In this document: piece by piece, positions 54,599 through 63,805 of the stretch
Layout of the letters: each line of letters starts with the position of its first letter
Position numbering within the stretch: position 1 is the stretch's first letter
DNA from: JAVJSD01 sp040219575
GTDB lineage: Bacteria; Planctomycetota; Planctomycetia; Pirellulales; Pirellulaceae
DNA length: 64,000 bases
Direction of reading: 5' to 3'
Assembly: GCA_040219575.1 (NCBI GenBank)
Contig: JAVJSD010000090.1
Span: forward strand, 20,660 to 84,659
Program-made: the position numbers and the translations under genes
The notes under the pieces: model-generated
Told to the model about the DNA's origin: nothing
What the model saw: the letters and a program-made list of their open reading frames with translations, nothing else
Databases searched by the model: none

Positions 54599-55335
54599 AC
54601 GCAGGCCGGATCGAGGAACGCTGATCCGGCAGTTCTCAATCGCCGCGCTCACGAACAAGCGGACTCGCGATTCGACACGACCTCGCTCGCGTCTGCCGCA
54701 GCGCCCTCCAGTTGCTCCGGCAGATGATTGCTGGCAGTGGGCTAATTTCAGTGACTCGTTCGGTCCTGCCCTGGAGATAGCGTCGCTGGGCGAATCAGGC
54801 GACCGCCGCGTGAATCGGGCCGCAGCGAAGGCGGTTTATCGCCTCTTCCGCCGCAGGCGGTGTTAGTCCCGGCGTTTACGCCGGGGTGAATCGATGCGAG
54901 ACCATTGGGCCACAGGGCCGTTTACGGTCCTTCTCGCGTCTCTGGCTTCAGCCCTTGGTGACAGGCAGCACTCTGCCTCGCTAGAAGGGCTGAAGCCCGA
55001 ATGACCGGGTAAGGGCCGTGAACGGCCCTGAGGCGGAGAAGCGCCGGCGACTCGCAAGCCCGGCGTAAACGCCGGGCCTAACACCGCCTGCGGCGGAAAA
55101 GGACCGTGAACGGCCCTCAGTCACCGAAGGCCTTTCCTCAAGAAGCATCCCACTGCTCAACGCGGACGTGTCGTTGTGGCCTTACGTGTCGTTCAAACTG
55201 GCCCACTGCCCGATTGCTCCCAAGTTTGACGCACGCCATCGAAGTGGCTTAAACTGGGGGTTCCCACCAGACGCCAATCCTGTTTCGTTGGGCCTACCGA
55301 TGGGCGTCGCAACTCCAGAGCTCGGAGTCACTTCG
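54599..55335. repeat. Composite palindromic element in a long gap
   Basis: At about 54841-54890, CCGCCGCAGGCGGTGTTAG and CCCGGCG-TTTA-CGCCGGGG are repeated in inverse at about 55055-55105, framing about 170 bp. Inside are GGGCCGTTTACGGTCC/GGGCCGTGAACGGCCC words and a GGCTTCAGCCCTT/AAGGGCTGAAGCC pair. At least four hairpin word families are nested. The remainder holds no gene; GGAG precedes the next ATG by 8 nt. Confidence 0.75.
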
Positions 55336-57927
55336 ATGCAGCGTGCTTGCCTGGCCGCGATGGTTTGCGGCTTCTCATTCTGGTTGACGACGGCCACTGC
55401 CGAAGAGGCCTCTAAATCGGCAGCCAAGCTTCCGCCGCCGGCCGGTAAGAAGGTCGACTTCGTCGCCGATATTCAGCCGCTGCTGCGGACCACCTGCTAC
55501 TCGTGCCACGGGCCGGAGATGCAGGAAGCGGGGCTGCGGCTGGACGTCAAGAAGCGGGCCCTCGACGGCGGCGATGGCGGCAAGGCGATCGTCCCCGGAC
55601 AAAGCGCCGAAAGCAAGTTGATTCAGCTTGTGGCGGGACTGGATGAAGAGGTCGGCCTGATGCCGCCCGACGGCGAAGGGACGCCGCTCAGCCGAGATCA
55701 GATCGCGCTGCTGCGGGCCTGGATCGACCAGGGGGCCGAGTGGCCCGACTCGGCCGACGCGGAACTGGCCGCCACCGATCACTGGTCGTTCCAGCCGATT
55801 TCCAATCCGTCGCCGCCCGAGGTGCGCGACGAGACGTGGGTCCGCAATGCGATCGATCGTTTCGTGCTGAATCGGCTCGAGCAGGTGAAGATCGCGCCGT
55901 CGGTCGAGGCCGACCGCGCCACGCTCATTCGCCGGCTGTATCTCGATCTTGTCGGCCTGTTGCCGTCGCCGGAAGAGGTCGACGAGTTTCTCAACGACGA
56001 TCGGCCGGGCGCGTATGAGCGCGTGGTCGATCGGCTGCTGGCCTCGCCGCACTACGGTGAACGTTGGGGGCGCCACTGGCTCGACCTGGCCCGCTACGCC
56101 GACAGCGACGGTTATGAGAAGGATCGCCCGCGTCCGCACGCCTGGCGGTATCGCAGTTGGGTGATCGAGGCCCTCAACGCCGACATGCCGTACGACCAAT
56201 TCACCATCGAGCAGATCGCCGGCGACATGCTGCCCGAGGCCGACCGGCCGCAGAAGACAGCCACCGGCTTTCATCGCAACACGCTGCACAACACCGAGGG
56301 AGGCACCGACAAGGAAGAGGACCGCGTGAAGAAAACGGTCGACCGCACGAACACGGTCGGCTCGATCTGGCTGGGGCTGACGGTCGGCTGCGCTCAGTGC
56401 CATTCGCACAAGTACGATCCGCTCACGCATCGCGAGTACTACTCGCTGTACGCGTTCTTCAACAGCATGAACGAAAACGATCTCGACGTGGCGCCCGACG
56501 ACGTGCGGGCGAGATACAACGCCGCCAAGAAAGCGTACGACGCCGAGCATGCCGAACTTCAGCAGGCGGTGAAGCAATACGAGAAAGACCAACTGCCGCA
56601 GGCGTTCGACGCCTGGCTGAGTCACGCCGAACAGGCGGTCGCCGACGATGCGGTGAAAGAGGAAAAACTGCCCGAGAACATCGTGGCGATTCTGAAAGCG
56701 GCGGCCGACAAGCGGAACGCGAAGCAGCAGAAGGCGCTGGCGGATCATCACCGCACGCTGGACGCCCAGCTGGTGAAGCTCAGCAAGGCGGTCGAGGCGC
56801 ACGCCAAGAAAGCGCCGGCGGCGCCGGATATCAAGGCGCAGGCGGTGGTGGAATTGCCGAAGCCTCGTCAAACGCACATCCACCTTCGCGGCGATTTTCT
56901 CAGTCCGGGCGAACCGGTCGAGACCGGCGTTCCCTCGTTCCTGCCGGAGGTCGCGCCCGACGGCGATCAGCTCGACCGCCTGGACCTGGCCCGATGGCTC
57001 GTCGACGACAAGAACCCGCTCACCGCCCGCGTGACGGTGAACCGCGTGTGGCAACGACTGTTCGGCCGCGGGCTGGTGGTGACGGTCGACGATTTCGGCA
57101 AACAGGGCGAGGCGCCTTCGCACCCGCAATTGCTCGACTGGCTGGCGAGCGAGTTCCGTCGCGGCGACTGGAGCCTGAAGCGTCTGCAGCACGAGATCGT
57201 CACTTCCACCACGTACCGGCAGTCGTCGGCCTTGCGGACCGATCTGGTCGACATCGATCCGGAGAACGCCCTATTGGCCCGGCAGGTGCGGCGTCGGGCC
57301 GAAGCCGAGATCATCCGCGACCTGGCGCTCGACGCCAGCGGCCTGTTGGATCCGCGGTTGGGCGGCCCCTCGGTGCGTCCGCCGCAGCCGGCCGAATATT
57401 CGAGCCTGACCTACGCCAACAGCGCCAAGTGGCAGGTGAGCAAGGGGGGCGACGCCTACCGTCGCGGGCTGTACACGTTCTTTCAACGCACGTCGCCCTA
57501 CCCGATGCTGGTGACGTTCGACTCGCCCGACTCGCTGGAGTGCACGGCCCGGCGGAGCAGCAGCAACACGCCGATTCAGGCGCTCACGCTGTGGAACGAT
57601 CCCGCCTTCTTCGAGTGCGCCCAACACTTCGGCCGCCGCGTGGTGCGGGAAGTTCCTGCCGCGGAGGATGAAGCGACGACCACTCGAAATCGCGCGGAGC
57701 GCGCATTGCGATTGTGCATGGGGCGCGAACCGACGTCGGTCGAACTCGCAGCGATCGTCGAGCTGCACGACCAGCAGAAGCAACTGAGCGCCGCGGACAA
57801 GGAGGCGGCCGCCAAGATCGTGGGCGACGCGGCCCCGCCGAACGACGTCTCGACCGACGAACTCGCCGCCTGGGTGGTCGTCGGCCGGGCGTTGATGAAC
57901 CTCGACGAGTTTATTACCCGGGAATAG
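55336..57927 (+). CDS. PSD1-type protein: PSCyt1, DUF1549 and DUF1553 domains
   Basis: Exported protein of 863 residues. A signal peptide (LAAMVCGFSFWLTTATA) leads to a planctomycete cytochrome C domain (about 35-130) with CYSCHG. DUF1549 follows (about 165-365, LIRRLYLDLVGLLPSPEEV and YGERWGRHWLDLARYADSDG), then CAQCHSHKYDP. A coiled-coil insert spans about 395-505 (rich in Lys, Ala, Glu), then DUF1553 (VNRVWQRLFGRGLV). Both C-x2-C-H motifs could carry haem, but redox function is not proven for the family. A DUF1501 partner follows 127 bp later. Confidence 0.94.
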   Translation: MQRACLAAMVCGFSFWLTTATAEEASKSAAKLPPPAGKKVDFVADIQPLLRTTCYSCHGPEMQEAGLRLDVKKRALDGGDGGKAIVPGQSAESKLIQLVAGLDEEVGLMPPDGEGTPLSRDQIALLRAWIDQGAEWPDSADAELAATDHWSFQPISNPSPPEVRDETWVRNAIDRFVLNRLEQVKIAPSVEADRATLIRRLYLDLVGLLPSPEEVDEFLNDDRPGAYERVVDRLLASPHYGERWGRHWLDLARYADSDGYEKDRPRPHAWRYRSWVIEALNADMPYDQFTIEQIAGDMLPEADRPQKTATGFHRNTLHNTEGGTDKEEDRVKKTVDRTNTVGSIWLGLTVGCAQCHSHKYDPLTHREYYSLYAFFNSMNENDLDVAPDDVRARYNAAKKAYDAEHAELQQAVKQYEKDQLPQAFDAWLSHAEQAVADDAVKEEKLPENIVAILKAAADKRNAKQQKALADHHRTLDAQLVKLSKAVEAHAKKAPAAPDIKAQAVVELPKPRQTHIHLRGDFLSPGEPVETGVPSFLPEVAPDGDQLDRLDLARWLVDDKNPLTARVTVNRVWQRLFGRGLVVTVDDFGKQGEAPSHPQLLDWLASEFRRGDWSLKRLQHEIVTSTTYRQSSALRTDLVDIDPENALLARQVRRRAEAEIIRDLALDASGLLDPRLGGPSVRPPQPAEYSSLTYANSAKWQVSKGGDAYRRGLYTFFQRTSPYPMLVTFDSPDSLECTARRSSSNTPIQALTLWNDPAFFECAQHFGRRVVREVPAAEDEATTTRNRAERALRLCMGREPTSVELAAIVELHDQQKQLSAADKEAAAKIVGDAAPPNDVSTDELAAWVVVGRALMNLDEFITRE

Positions 57928-58054
57928 CAGAAAAGAAGAACCAACCGCTGATGAACGCTGATGTGACGCTAATGGACGAGGAATTCTGATGATTAGCGTT
58001 TGATCAGCGTCCATCAGCGGTTCCGCCGTCTTGATTTCTTTCGGAGTTGAAAAC
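57928..58054. repeat. CCGCTGATGAACGCTGAT long hairpin in the PSD1-DUF1501 operon
   Basis: Inverted arms at about 57949-57974 and 57996-58021 (CCGCTGATG-ACGCTGAT type) surround an ATTCTGATGATTAG core. The outer half is shared with 31008-31027. Positioned between two co-directional genes as a potential attenuator or processing site; effect is inference. Confidence 0.7.
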
Positions 58055-59536
58055 GTGAATCCGCAAGAGCAGTTTCAGATCGCCCGCCGGCAGTTTTTTA
58101 CGAGCACCGCCTCCGGGCTGGGAGCGGCGGCGCTGACGTCGCTGCTATCGGGCGACGGGCTGCTGGCCAATGAGGCCGATCCGGAGACGAATCCGCTGGC
58201 GCCCAAAAAGCCGCACTTCGCTCCCAAGGCGAAGCAGTGCATCTTCGTGCTGCCGGCGGGCGCGCCGAGCCATCTCGATCTGTTCGATCCCAAGCCCAAG
58301 CTGAATGAACTGCACGGCCAGAAGCCGCCCGAGTCGCTGGTCAAGAACGTGCGGTTCGCCTTCATCAAGAAGGAGACGGCGGTGCTGGCGGGCAGCAATC
58401 GCAAGTTCACCAAGTACGGCGACTGCGGCATGGAGTTGTCCGACTTCTTGCCCCATCTCGGCTCGTGCGCCAATGACATCGCCTTGGTGCGCTCGATGCA
58501 CACCGACGCCTTCAACCACCACCCGGCCCAACTCATGCTCAACAGCGGGGTGCCGCGGTTCGGCCGGCCCAGCATGGGCTCGTGGTTGACATACGGGTTG
58601 GGAAGCGAGTCGGCGAACCTGCCGGGCTACGTGGTGCTGACGGCGGGGCGCGGCAGCAGCGGCGGCGTCAGCAACTGGACCAGCGGCTTTTTGCCCTCCA
58701 CGTACCAGGGTGTGCTGTTCCGCAGCGAGGGCGAGCCGGTGCTCAATCTGAACAACCCGCCCGGCATCAATCGCGAAATGCAGGCCAAGGGCCTGGAGAC
58801 GATCGCCCGGCTGAACCGCGAGCGTTTCGAGCAGCAGCTCGATCCGGAGATCGCCAGCCGTATCGCCTCGTACGAACTCGCCTTCCGCATGCAGGCGGCG
58901 GCGCCGGAGCTGATCGACCTCAGCCAGGAAGATCAACGCACGCTCGACGAGTACGGCGTGACCCGCAAGGAGCCGGAGAAGTACAACTTCCGCGGCGGCG
59001 GGCCGAATGTGTACAAACAGTTCGCCACCAACTGCGTGCTGGCCCGGCGGTTGATCGAACGGGGCGTGCGGTTCGTCACGCTGGTGCACGCCTCGTGGGA
59101 CCACCACAGCAACATCGACGAGGAATTGGGCTACAACGCGGGGATGACCGACCAGTCGCTGGCGGCGCTGATCAAGGACCTCAAACGCCGCGGCCTGCTC
59201 GACAGCACGCTGGTGATCTTCGCCGGCGAGTTCGGCCGCACGCCGCTCTTGGAGAACCGCGGCGGCAACATGCCCACCAAGGTCGGCCGCGACCATCATC
59301 CCTACGCCTTCAGCGCGGTGATGGCCGGCGGCGGCATCCGCGGCGGGCAGGTGTACGGCGAGACCGACGAAATCGGCTGGTCGCCGGTGAAGGACCCCGT
59401 CCACATCAACGACTTTCACGCCACCATCCTCAACCTGTTCGGCTTCGACCACCACCGGTTCGTCCACCCATTCAAAGGGCTGAACGTGCGGCTGACCGAT
59501 CAGGGCGGGAAAGTTGTCGAGGGGTTGATTAGTTGA
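58055..59536 (+). CDS. DUF1501 protein, second copy
   Basis: Secreted alkaline-phosphatase-fold protein of 493 residues, partner of the preceding PSD1 protein. The N-terminus ARRQFFTSTASGLGAAALTS is a Tat-type signal. Core blocks are FVLPAGAPSHLDLFDPKP, HTDAFNHHPAQLMLNSG, HASWDHHSN, VIFAGEFGRTP and GRDHHPYAFSAVMAGGG. GTG at 58055 has GGAG 8 nt upstream. It diverges strongly from the DUF1501 protein at 38397, which argues for an old duplication with the two pairs specialised for different substrates. Confidence 0.94.
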   Translation: MNPQEQFQIARRQFFTSTASGLGAAALTSLLSGDGLLANEADPETNPLAPKKPHFAPKAKQCIFVLPAGAPSHLDLFDPKPKLNELHGQKPPESLVKNVRFAFIKKETAVLAGSNRKFTKYGDCGMELSDFLPHLGSCANDIALVRSMHTDAFNHHPAQLMLNSGVPRFGRPSMGSWLTYGLGSESANLPGYVVLTAGRGSSGGVSNWTSGFLPSTYQGVLFRSEGEPVLNLNNPPGINREMQAKGLETIARLNRERFEQQLDPEIASRIASYELAFRMQAAAPELIDLSQEDQRTLDEYGVTRKEPEKYNFRGGGPNVYKQFATNCVLARRLIERGVRFVTLVHASWDHHSNIDEELGYNAGMTDQSLAALIKDLKRRGLLDSTLVIFAGEFGRTPLLENRGGNMPTKVGRDHHPYAFSAVMAGGGIRGGQVYGETDEIGWSPVKDPVHINDFHATILNLFGFDHHRFVHPFKGLNVRLTDQGGKVVEGLIS

Positions 59537-59611
59537 TTGCAGATTGCAGATTGCAGATTTCAGATTGAAGGAGCGAGACATCGGTCGCGCCAAGGGCGTA
59601 GAATGGGGGGC
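59534..59611. repeat. AATCTGC heptamer tract after the DUF1501 stop
   Basis: GATTGCA/GATTTCA heptamers run directly from the stop codon to about 59568. Confidence 0.75.
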
Positions 59612-60211
59612 ATGTCGTATGAGCCCGCCAAAGACTTGCCGACCTTGACCGAATCCGAGTGGAAGGACCGGCCGCCGACGGAGGATCTCACGGCCGCGAA
59701 AACAAATCTCACGCCGGTCTTCTGGGGGCTGTTGATCGTCGTCCTCGACTTTTCCTTCAACGGTTTCGACATCCTGTTGGACGGCGTCGGGTATTTGTTG
59801 GTCGCGATCGGTTGCGGCGGGCTGACGGTCTTCTCGCCGCGTTTCGGATCGGCACGACTGCTGAGTTGGCTCCTCGCCGTGCTGTGGCTGGTGGGCTTCG
59901 CGATCCACGGCGAAATCGCCCGCTACTATGGCCTCGCCGCCACGGTCGTCAACTGTGCGATGATGTGGCACTTGCTGGGCGGAATTGTGGACTTGACCAG
60001 CCGACGGAATCGACTCGATCTGGCTACGCGCGCTGGGCGAATGCGCATTGCCTACGTCGCCGTGATCCTCGCCGCCACGGCCCTCGAATGGAGCGATTCC
60101 GTTTCGCGGGAAATGGCGCCGCTGGCGACCGTTCTCGTAATCGCCTTGCTCGTCGTGTTGGTGATTATCCTTCACCTGATTCACCGAGTACGCGCCGACT
60201 TGGCCCACTAG
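59612..60211 (+). CDS. Membrane protein of unknown function
   Basis: A protein of 199 residues with about five predicted helices (for example VFWGLLIVVLDFSFNGFDIL at about 35-54 and MAPLATVLVIALLVVLVIIL near the C-terminus). The first 30 residues are soluble and acidic. It has no recognised motif. ATG at 59612 or 59603 is possible. It lies between a DUF1501 gene and a phosphoesterase gene, with heptamer tracts on both sides. Confidence 0.7.
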   Translation: MSYEPAKDLPTLTESEWKDRPPTEDLTAAKTNLTPVFWGLLIVVLDFSFNGFDILLDGVGYLLVAIGCGGLTVFSPRFGSARLLSWLLAVLWLVGFAIHGEIARYYGLAATVVNCAMMWHLLGGIVDLTSRRNRLDLATRAGRMRIAYVAVILAATALEWSDSVSREMAPLATVLVIALLVVLVIILHLIHRVRADLAH

Positions 60212-60226
60212 GACGCGTGCGAAGTA

Positions 60227-60256
60227 TTGCAATCTGAAATCTGAAATCTGAAATCA
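60227..60256. repeat. AATCTGA heptamer tract before the phosphoesterase start
   Basis: Four AATCTGA-type units end 4 bp before the ATG at 60261, occupying the place where a Shine-Dalgarno sequence would be expected. Confidence 0.8.
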
Positions 60257-60260
60257 ACCA

Positions 60261-61442
60261 ATGCCCAACCCGCCGCTTCCTCGTCGTGATTTCGTCAAAG
60301 GCGCCGCGCTCGGCGCCGCGGGAGCGATTGTTTCCCAGTCGGCACTCGCGGCCGACGACAACGACAAGCCTCGCCAGTTCCGCCTGTGGTGCATGGGCTG
60401 CTCGCACGTGGGGACCGACAAACGTGTGGCGAAGCGCGAGAGCCTGGGGGAGGCGATCCGGCATAGCGAGCAAGGCGGCGACGACGGCGGGCCGGCGTTC
60501 GACTGGGATATTGCGCTGCACCTGGGCGATACCTCGGGCAACCAGGGTTCGCCCAGCGACGAAGAAGGCCAGGAAGTCGTCAAGCAGTTCGGCCGCGCGA
60601 CCAAGCACCGCCGCGAACACTTCTACAACATCGCCGGCAATCACGACGCCAGCGGCCCCGGCGAGCCAACGATGGGTTGGTTCCGCAAGTGGATTGATCC
60701 CACCGGCGAACACACGGATTTCTCGGGCGTCGACGCTTCCAAACGGCCGCATCCCATTGAAGGAACGTGGGAGCGGTACTCCTTCCGCGTCGGCAACCTG
60801 CTGTTTCTGATGATGAGCGACCGCAACGACGGCGGTCCGCCGATCGGGCGAGACAAACGGGGCGGCTACCCGGCCGGCGCGGTCACCGCCGAGACGTTCG
60901 CCTGGTGGCGCACCCAGGTCGAGAAGAATTCGGACGCGGTTATCGTCTCGACGCACCATCACATGCTGCGGGAGACGACGGTCGCCTCGGGGCCGTTCGA
61001 GGGGTTTCAGAAGACGCCCGACGGCGGTTACAAGTCGCACTACCACGGCTACTTTCCCAAAGGGGGGCCGAAGGGGGCGTCGTACTTGTATTTCGTGGGA
61101 GGCAAGGCGGACGCGCAGGCGTTCGAGGGCTACCTGGCGGAGCACGAAGGGGCGGTCGATCTGTGGCTGGGCGGGCACACGCACGCGCCGCCGGACGACG
61201 ACCGGGGCGGCCGCACGCACATCGAACGCCGCTGGGGGACGAACTTCATCAACGTGGCGGCCCTGTCGCGGCATCACGCCCGGCTGACGACGATCCCCAT
61301 GAGCCGGCTGCTGACCTTCACCGAAGGCAGCCCCGAGGTAAACGTGCAGTGCTACCTGCACACCTCGCAGCACGCTCCGCAAGGCTGGTACGCCCCGGCG
61401 GAGCGGACAATTCACCTGGGAAAGCCTTTCCGGGCGGGCTGA
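60261..61442 (+). CDS. Tat-exported calcineurin-like metallophosphoesterase
   Basis: Two-metal phosphoesterase of 393 residues. A Tat signal RRDFVKGAALGAAGA starts at residue 8. The metal motifs appear in order: WCMGCSHVG (replacing the usual D-x-H), HLGDTSG, IAGNHDASG, STHHHML and LGGHTHAPP. The first motif has Cys/Ser where a canonical Asp is expected, so metal binding at site one may be altered. Domain assignment is firm; substrate is unknown. No Shine-Dalgarno sequence; the ATG follows a heptamer tract. Confidence 0.88.
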   Translation: MPNPPLPRRDFVKGAALGAAGAIVSQSALAADDNDKPRQFRLWCMGCSHVGTDKRVAKRESLGEAIRHSEQGGDDGGPAFDWDIALHLGDTSGNQGSPSDEEGQEVVKQFGRATKHRREHFYNIAGNHDASGPGEPTMGWFRKWIDPTGEHTDFSGVDASKRPHPIEGTWERYSFRVGNLLFLMMSDRNDGGPPIGRDKRGGYPAGAVTAETFAWWRTQVEKNSDAVIVSTHHHMLRETTVASGPFEGFQKTPDGGYKSHYHGYFPKGGPKGASYLYFVGGKADAQAFEGYLAEHEGAVDLWLGGHTHAPPDDDRGGRTHIERRWGTNFINVAALSRHHARLTTIPMSRLLTFTEGSPEVNVQCYLHTSQHAPQGWYAPAERTIHLGKPFRAG

Positions 61443-61628
61443 ATCGTGGACGCAAGACCGCTAGCAAGAACAATCCGCGGCAAGCGTGCGCAATTCCTTT
61501 GCGTGCGGGGCGATCGGCGACGTAGAATAGGGGCGTGCATTTAAGCGTCGCTGCCAACCTCGCTTACGTCGCAAGTTTTGAGCGAGGGGCCCCTACTCTT
61601 TTCTTTGGGCGGCTTAGGAGTTTTCGGC

Positions 61629-63194
61629 ATGCGACGATCCCGGTGCGCGACGACGTTGTTTTTCTTGACTTTGGGACTGGCGGCGGTTTTGCCCACGGGC
61701 AGGGCCGAGGCGCAGCTCAACTCGGACGTCGAAAAGCCGTCCGCCCCCAACGCAGAAGCGGGGACCTTCGCGCGCGTGCGACGGCCGCAACGGCTGGAGG
61801 TCGAGCGGTCCCCCGGAATGAACGACTTCGACGCCTGGAAGGAGTTCTTCCAAACCCGCTCGACCAATCCCGCGGCGCTCCACGATTTGGCGGCCGATGT
61901 GCGGGAAACCTGCCGCCAATTGAAGTACGAGAAGAAGTTCGAGGAGCTGATCGGCCTGATCAACGCCGCGCTGGCCTGCGGCTATCCGCAGCCGTGGATG
62001 TACGAGGCGTTGGCGATCGGCCTGGAACTCAACGGGGCTCCCCGCGAGGACATTGAACGGGCGTTGATGTCGGCCGTCGATTTCAGCACCACCGTCGAGG
62101 ATCTGATGTTCGTGGGCGCCTACCTGGCGGACAACGGGTTCGACAAGCGAGCGCTGCAGTTGTTTCAGAGCGTCTCGAGCACCAATCCGGCCCGCCCCGA
62201 ACCGTATGTCCAGGGACTGACGCTGGCCCGGCGGCTCGACGACGAACAGGCGATCCGTTGGGCCACCTTGGGCGTCCTCGGGCAGGCCTGGCCGCGCGAG
62301 CATCTGCACATCGAGCAGGAGGCCCGCCTGTTGGCCGGGGCCACGCTCAGCAAGATGCGGGCGGAAGGGCGCAACGACGAATTCACCGAGTACCTCGGCA
62401 CCATCAATGCGGCCCGCATCCGAGATTGCGTGGTGAAGGTCACCTGGACCGGCGACGCCGACATCGACATCCTGGTCGAGGAGCCCTCGGGAACCGTTTG
62501 CTCGCTGCAGCAGCCGAAGACCAGTTCGGGCGGCGTGCTGGTGGGCGACTCGTACGCGAAGTCCGACGCCCTGGGCGTGTCCGGCACCACCGAGTTGTAC
62601 CTCTGCGCCCAGGGATTCAATGGGCGTTACCGGTTGCTGTTGCGGCGGATCTGGGGCGAGGTGACGGCCGGCAAGGTGACGGTCGATCTGTACACCAACT
62701 ACCGCGGCGAGAACGAGACGCATCGTCATGAGCAGATTCCGCTGACGAAAGACGGGGCGATCGTCGAGTGGGACCTGCAGGACGGCAGCCGAACGCAATC
62801 GCTCCGCGACGAACAGTTGCTGCAGACGACGCAAACCCACCTGGCGATCAGCCGGGCGGTCATCGCCCAGCAACTGAGCCTGTACGAGAACTCGCAGGCC
62901 GCCAGGGACTATGAAAAATCGAAGCGGGAGGCGGCCAAGGACGGTCGGCTGACGGTTCGCTCGCGGACGCGTCCCGGCTATCGCCCGGTGATCACCACCT
63001 TGCCGCAAGGTTCGAACATGACGGTCACGGCGGTCATCTCGGCCGACCGCCGCTACGTGCGGATCACGCCCACGCCGTTGTTCTCGATCATTGGGCCCGT
63101 CAGCACCTTCAACTTCTCCAGCGGCAGCAGCAGTACTTCCGGCACGATGACCATGACCATGACCATGGCGATGACCATGGCCGCGGGAAGTTAG
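61629..63194 (+). CDS. Secreted helical-repeat and DUF2135-like protein with hexanucleotide-repeat tail
   Basis: Exported protein of 521 residues. The signal peptide (TLFFLTLGLAAVLPTGRAEA) ends at about residue 27. TPR-like helices span about 70-230 (KFEELIGLINAALACGYPQP). A DUF2135/YfaP-like beta domain follows (VVKVTWTGDADIDILVEEPSG). A coiled coil (about 400-440) and a basic segment precede a tail of Ser/Gly and five Met-Thr repeats, encoded by ACCATG units at 63142-63180. AGGAG lies 9 nt upstream of the ATG. Function is unknown. Confidence 0.75.
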   Translation: MRRSRCATTLFFLTLGLAAVLPTGRAEAQLNSDVEKPSAPNAEAGTFARVRRPQRLEVERSPGMNDFDAWKEFFQTRSTNPAALHDLAADVRETCRQLKYEKKFEELIGLINAALACGYPQPWMYEALAIGLELNGAPREDIERALMSAVDFSTTVEDLMFVGAYLADNGFDKRALQLFQSVSSTNPARPEPYVQGLTLARRLDDEQAIRWATLGVLGQAWPREHLHIEQEARLLAGATLSKMRAEGRNDEFTEYLGTINAARIRDCVVKVTWTGDADIDILVEEPSGTVCSLQQPKTSSGGVLVGDSYAKSDALGVSGTTELYLCAQGFNGRYRLLLRRIWGEVTAGKVTVDLYTNYRGENETHRHEQIPLTKDGAIVEWDLQDGSRTQSLRDEQLLQTTQTHLAISRAVIAQQLSLYENSQAARDYEKSKREAAKDGRLTVRSRTRPGYRPVITTLPQGSNMTVTAVISADRRYVRITPTPLFSIIGPVSTFNFSSGSSSTSGTMTMTMTMAMTMAAGS

Positions 63195-63805
63195 CGACGG
63201 CGGCCGGGCGCGTTGTCTGTCTTGCCCGTCTTGTCCGGCGACCGCTGAAGTTTCGGCAATGGCCCGGCCTGGCCTGCGCAGAATCCGAGAGATACCCGTC
63301 CTGCGGTTTATCCAGGTCCTGGGTCCCTATTGCGTTGGGATGCCCGACAGCAGCATGGCCGCCCTCGGCCGTGTAGGTGCGTCGCCACTCGATGGCCTGG
63401 CACGGTTCCCCGCTCCCGTCACGCGCCCAGGGGGCCCATGTTCCGGAACAGATTCCCACCCAGGCGTCGCCAGTCGGCGGGGCCTTCGGCGGGTCGGCGG
63501 TGTGGCGGAGCGGGTCGCGCGGGCCAGGCTTAGCGGGCCAGGCTTAAGCGCCGCCGGGAGCACGTCGATTTCGAGCGACGCCGCGGTCTGGCGAGGCCGA
63601 AAGCGGCTGGCCGCCCGGTTCCCGTAGTCTGGCAGTTCTTCTGAATAACTCCTGACAAAAACTTTGTCATTTTCTCGAAACTTGTCCGGCGAGGGCGGGT
63701 TAGATTGGGTATTGCGGGCCCCACCTCACGGAACACCACCCCCGCTGCCTTTCCCCACCCCGTTTCCCGCACCCCCGGGTGCACTAGCTGCCAGGAGTTT
63801 GGAAG
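63195..63805. promoter_or_regulatory. Intergenic region with repeat element and TGACAAA palindrome
   Basis: A CATGGCCGCCCTCGGCCGTG element at about 63354-63375 is shared with 41328-41349. TGACAAA-aac-TTTGTCA, a 7-bp palindrome at about 63652-63668, is a candidate operator upstream of the pilin-like gene. AGGAG precedes the next ATG by 8 nt. No gene is supported. Confidence 0.5.

Noticed and set aside
55375..57192. Open frame of 605 codons on the minus strand
   Set aside because: Antisense shadow of the second PSD1 gene; no start signal and no motif.
58145..60232. Open frame of 695 codons on the minus strand
   Set aside because: Antisense to the DUF1501 and membrane protein genes; contains translated heptamer repeats and no family signature.
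63259..63627. 122-codon frame before the pilin-like gene
   Set aside because: It includes a dispersed repeat element and has no recognisable domain or start signal.
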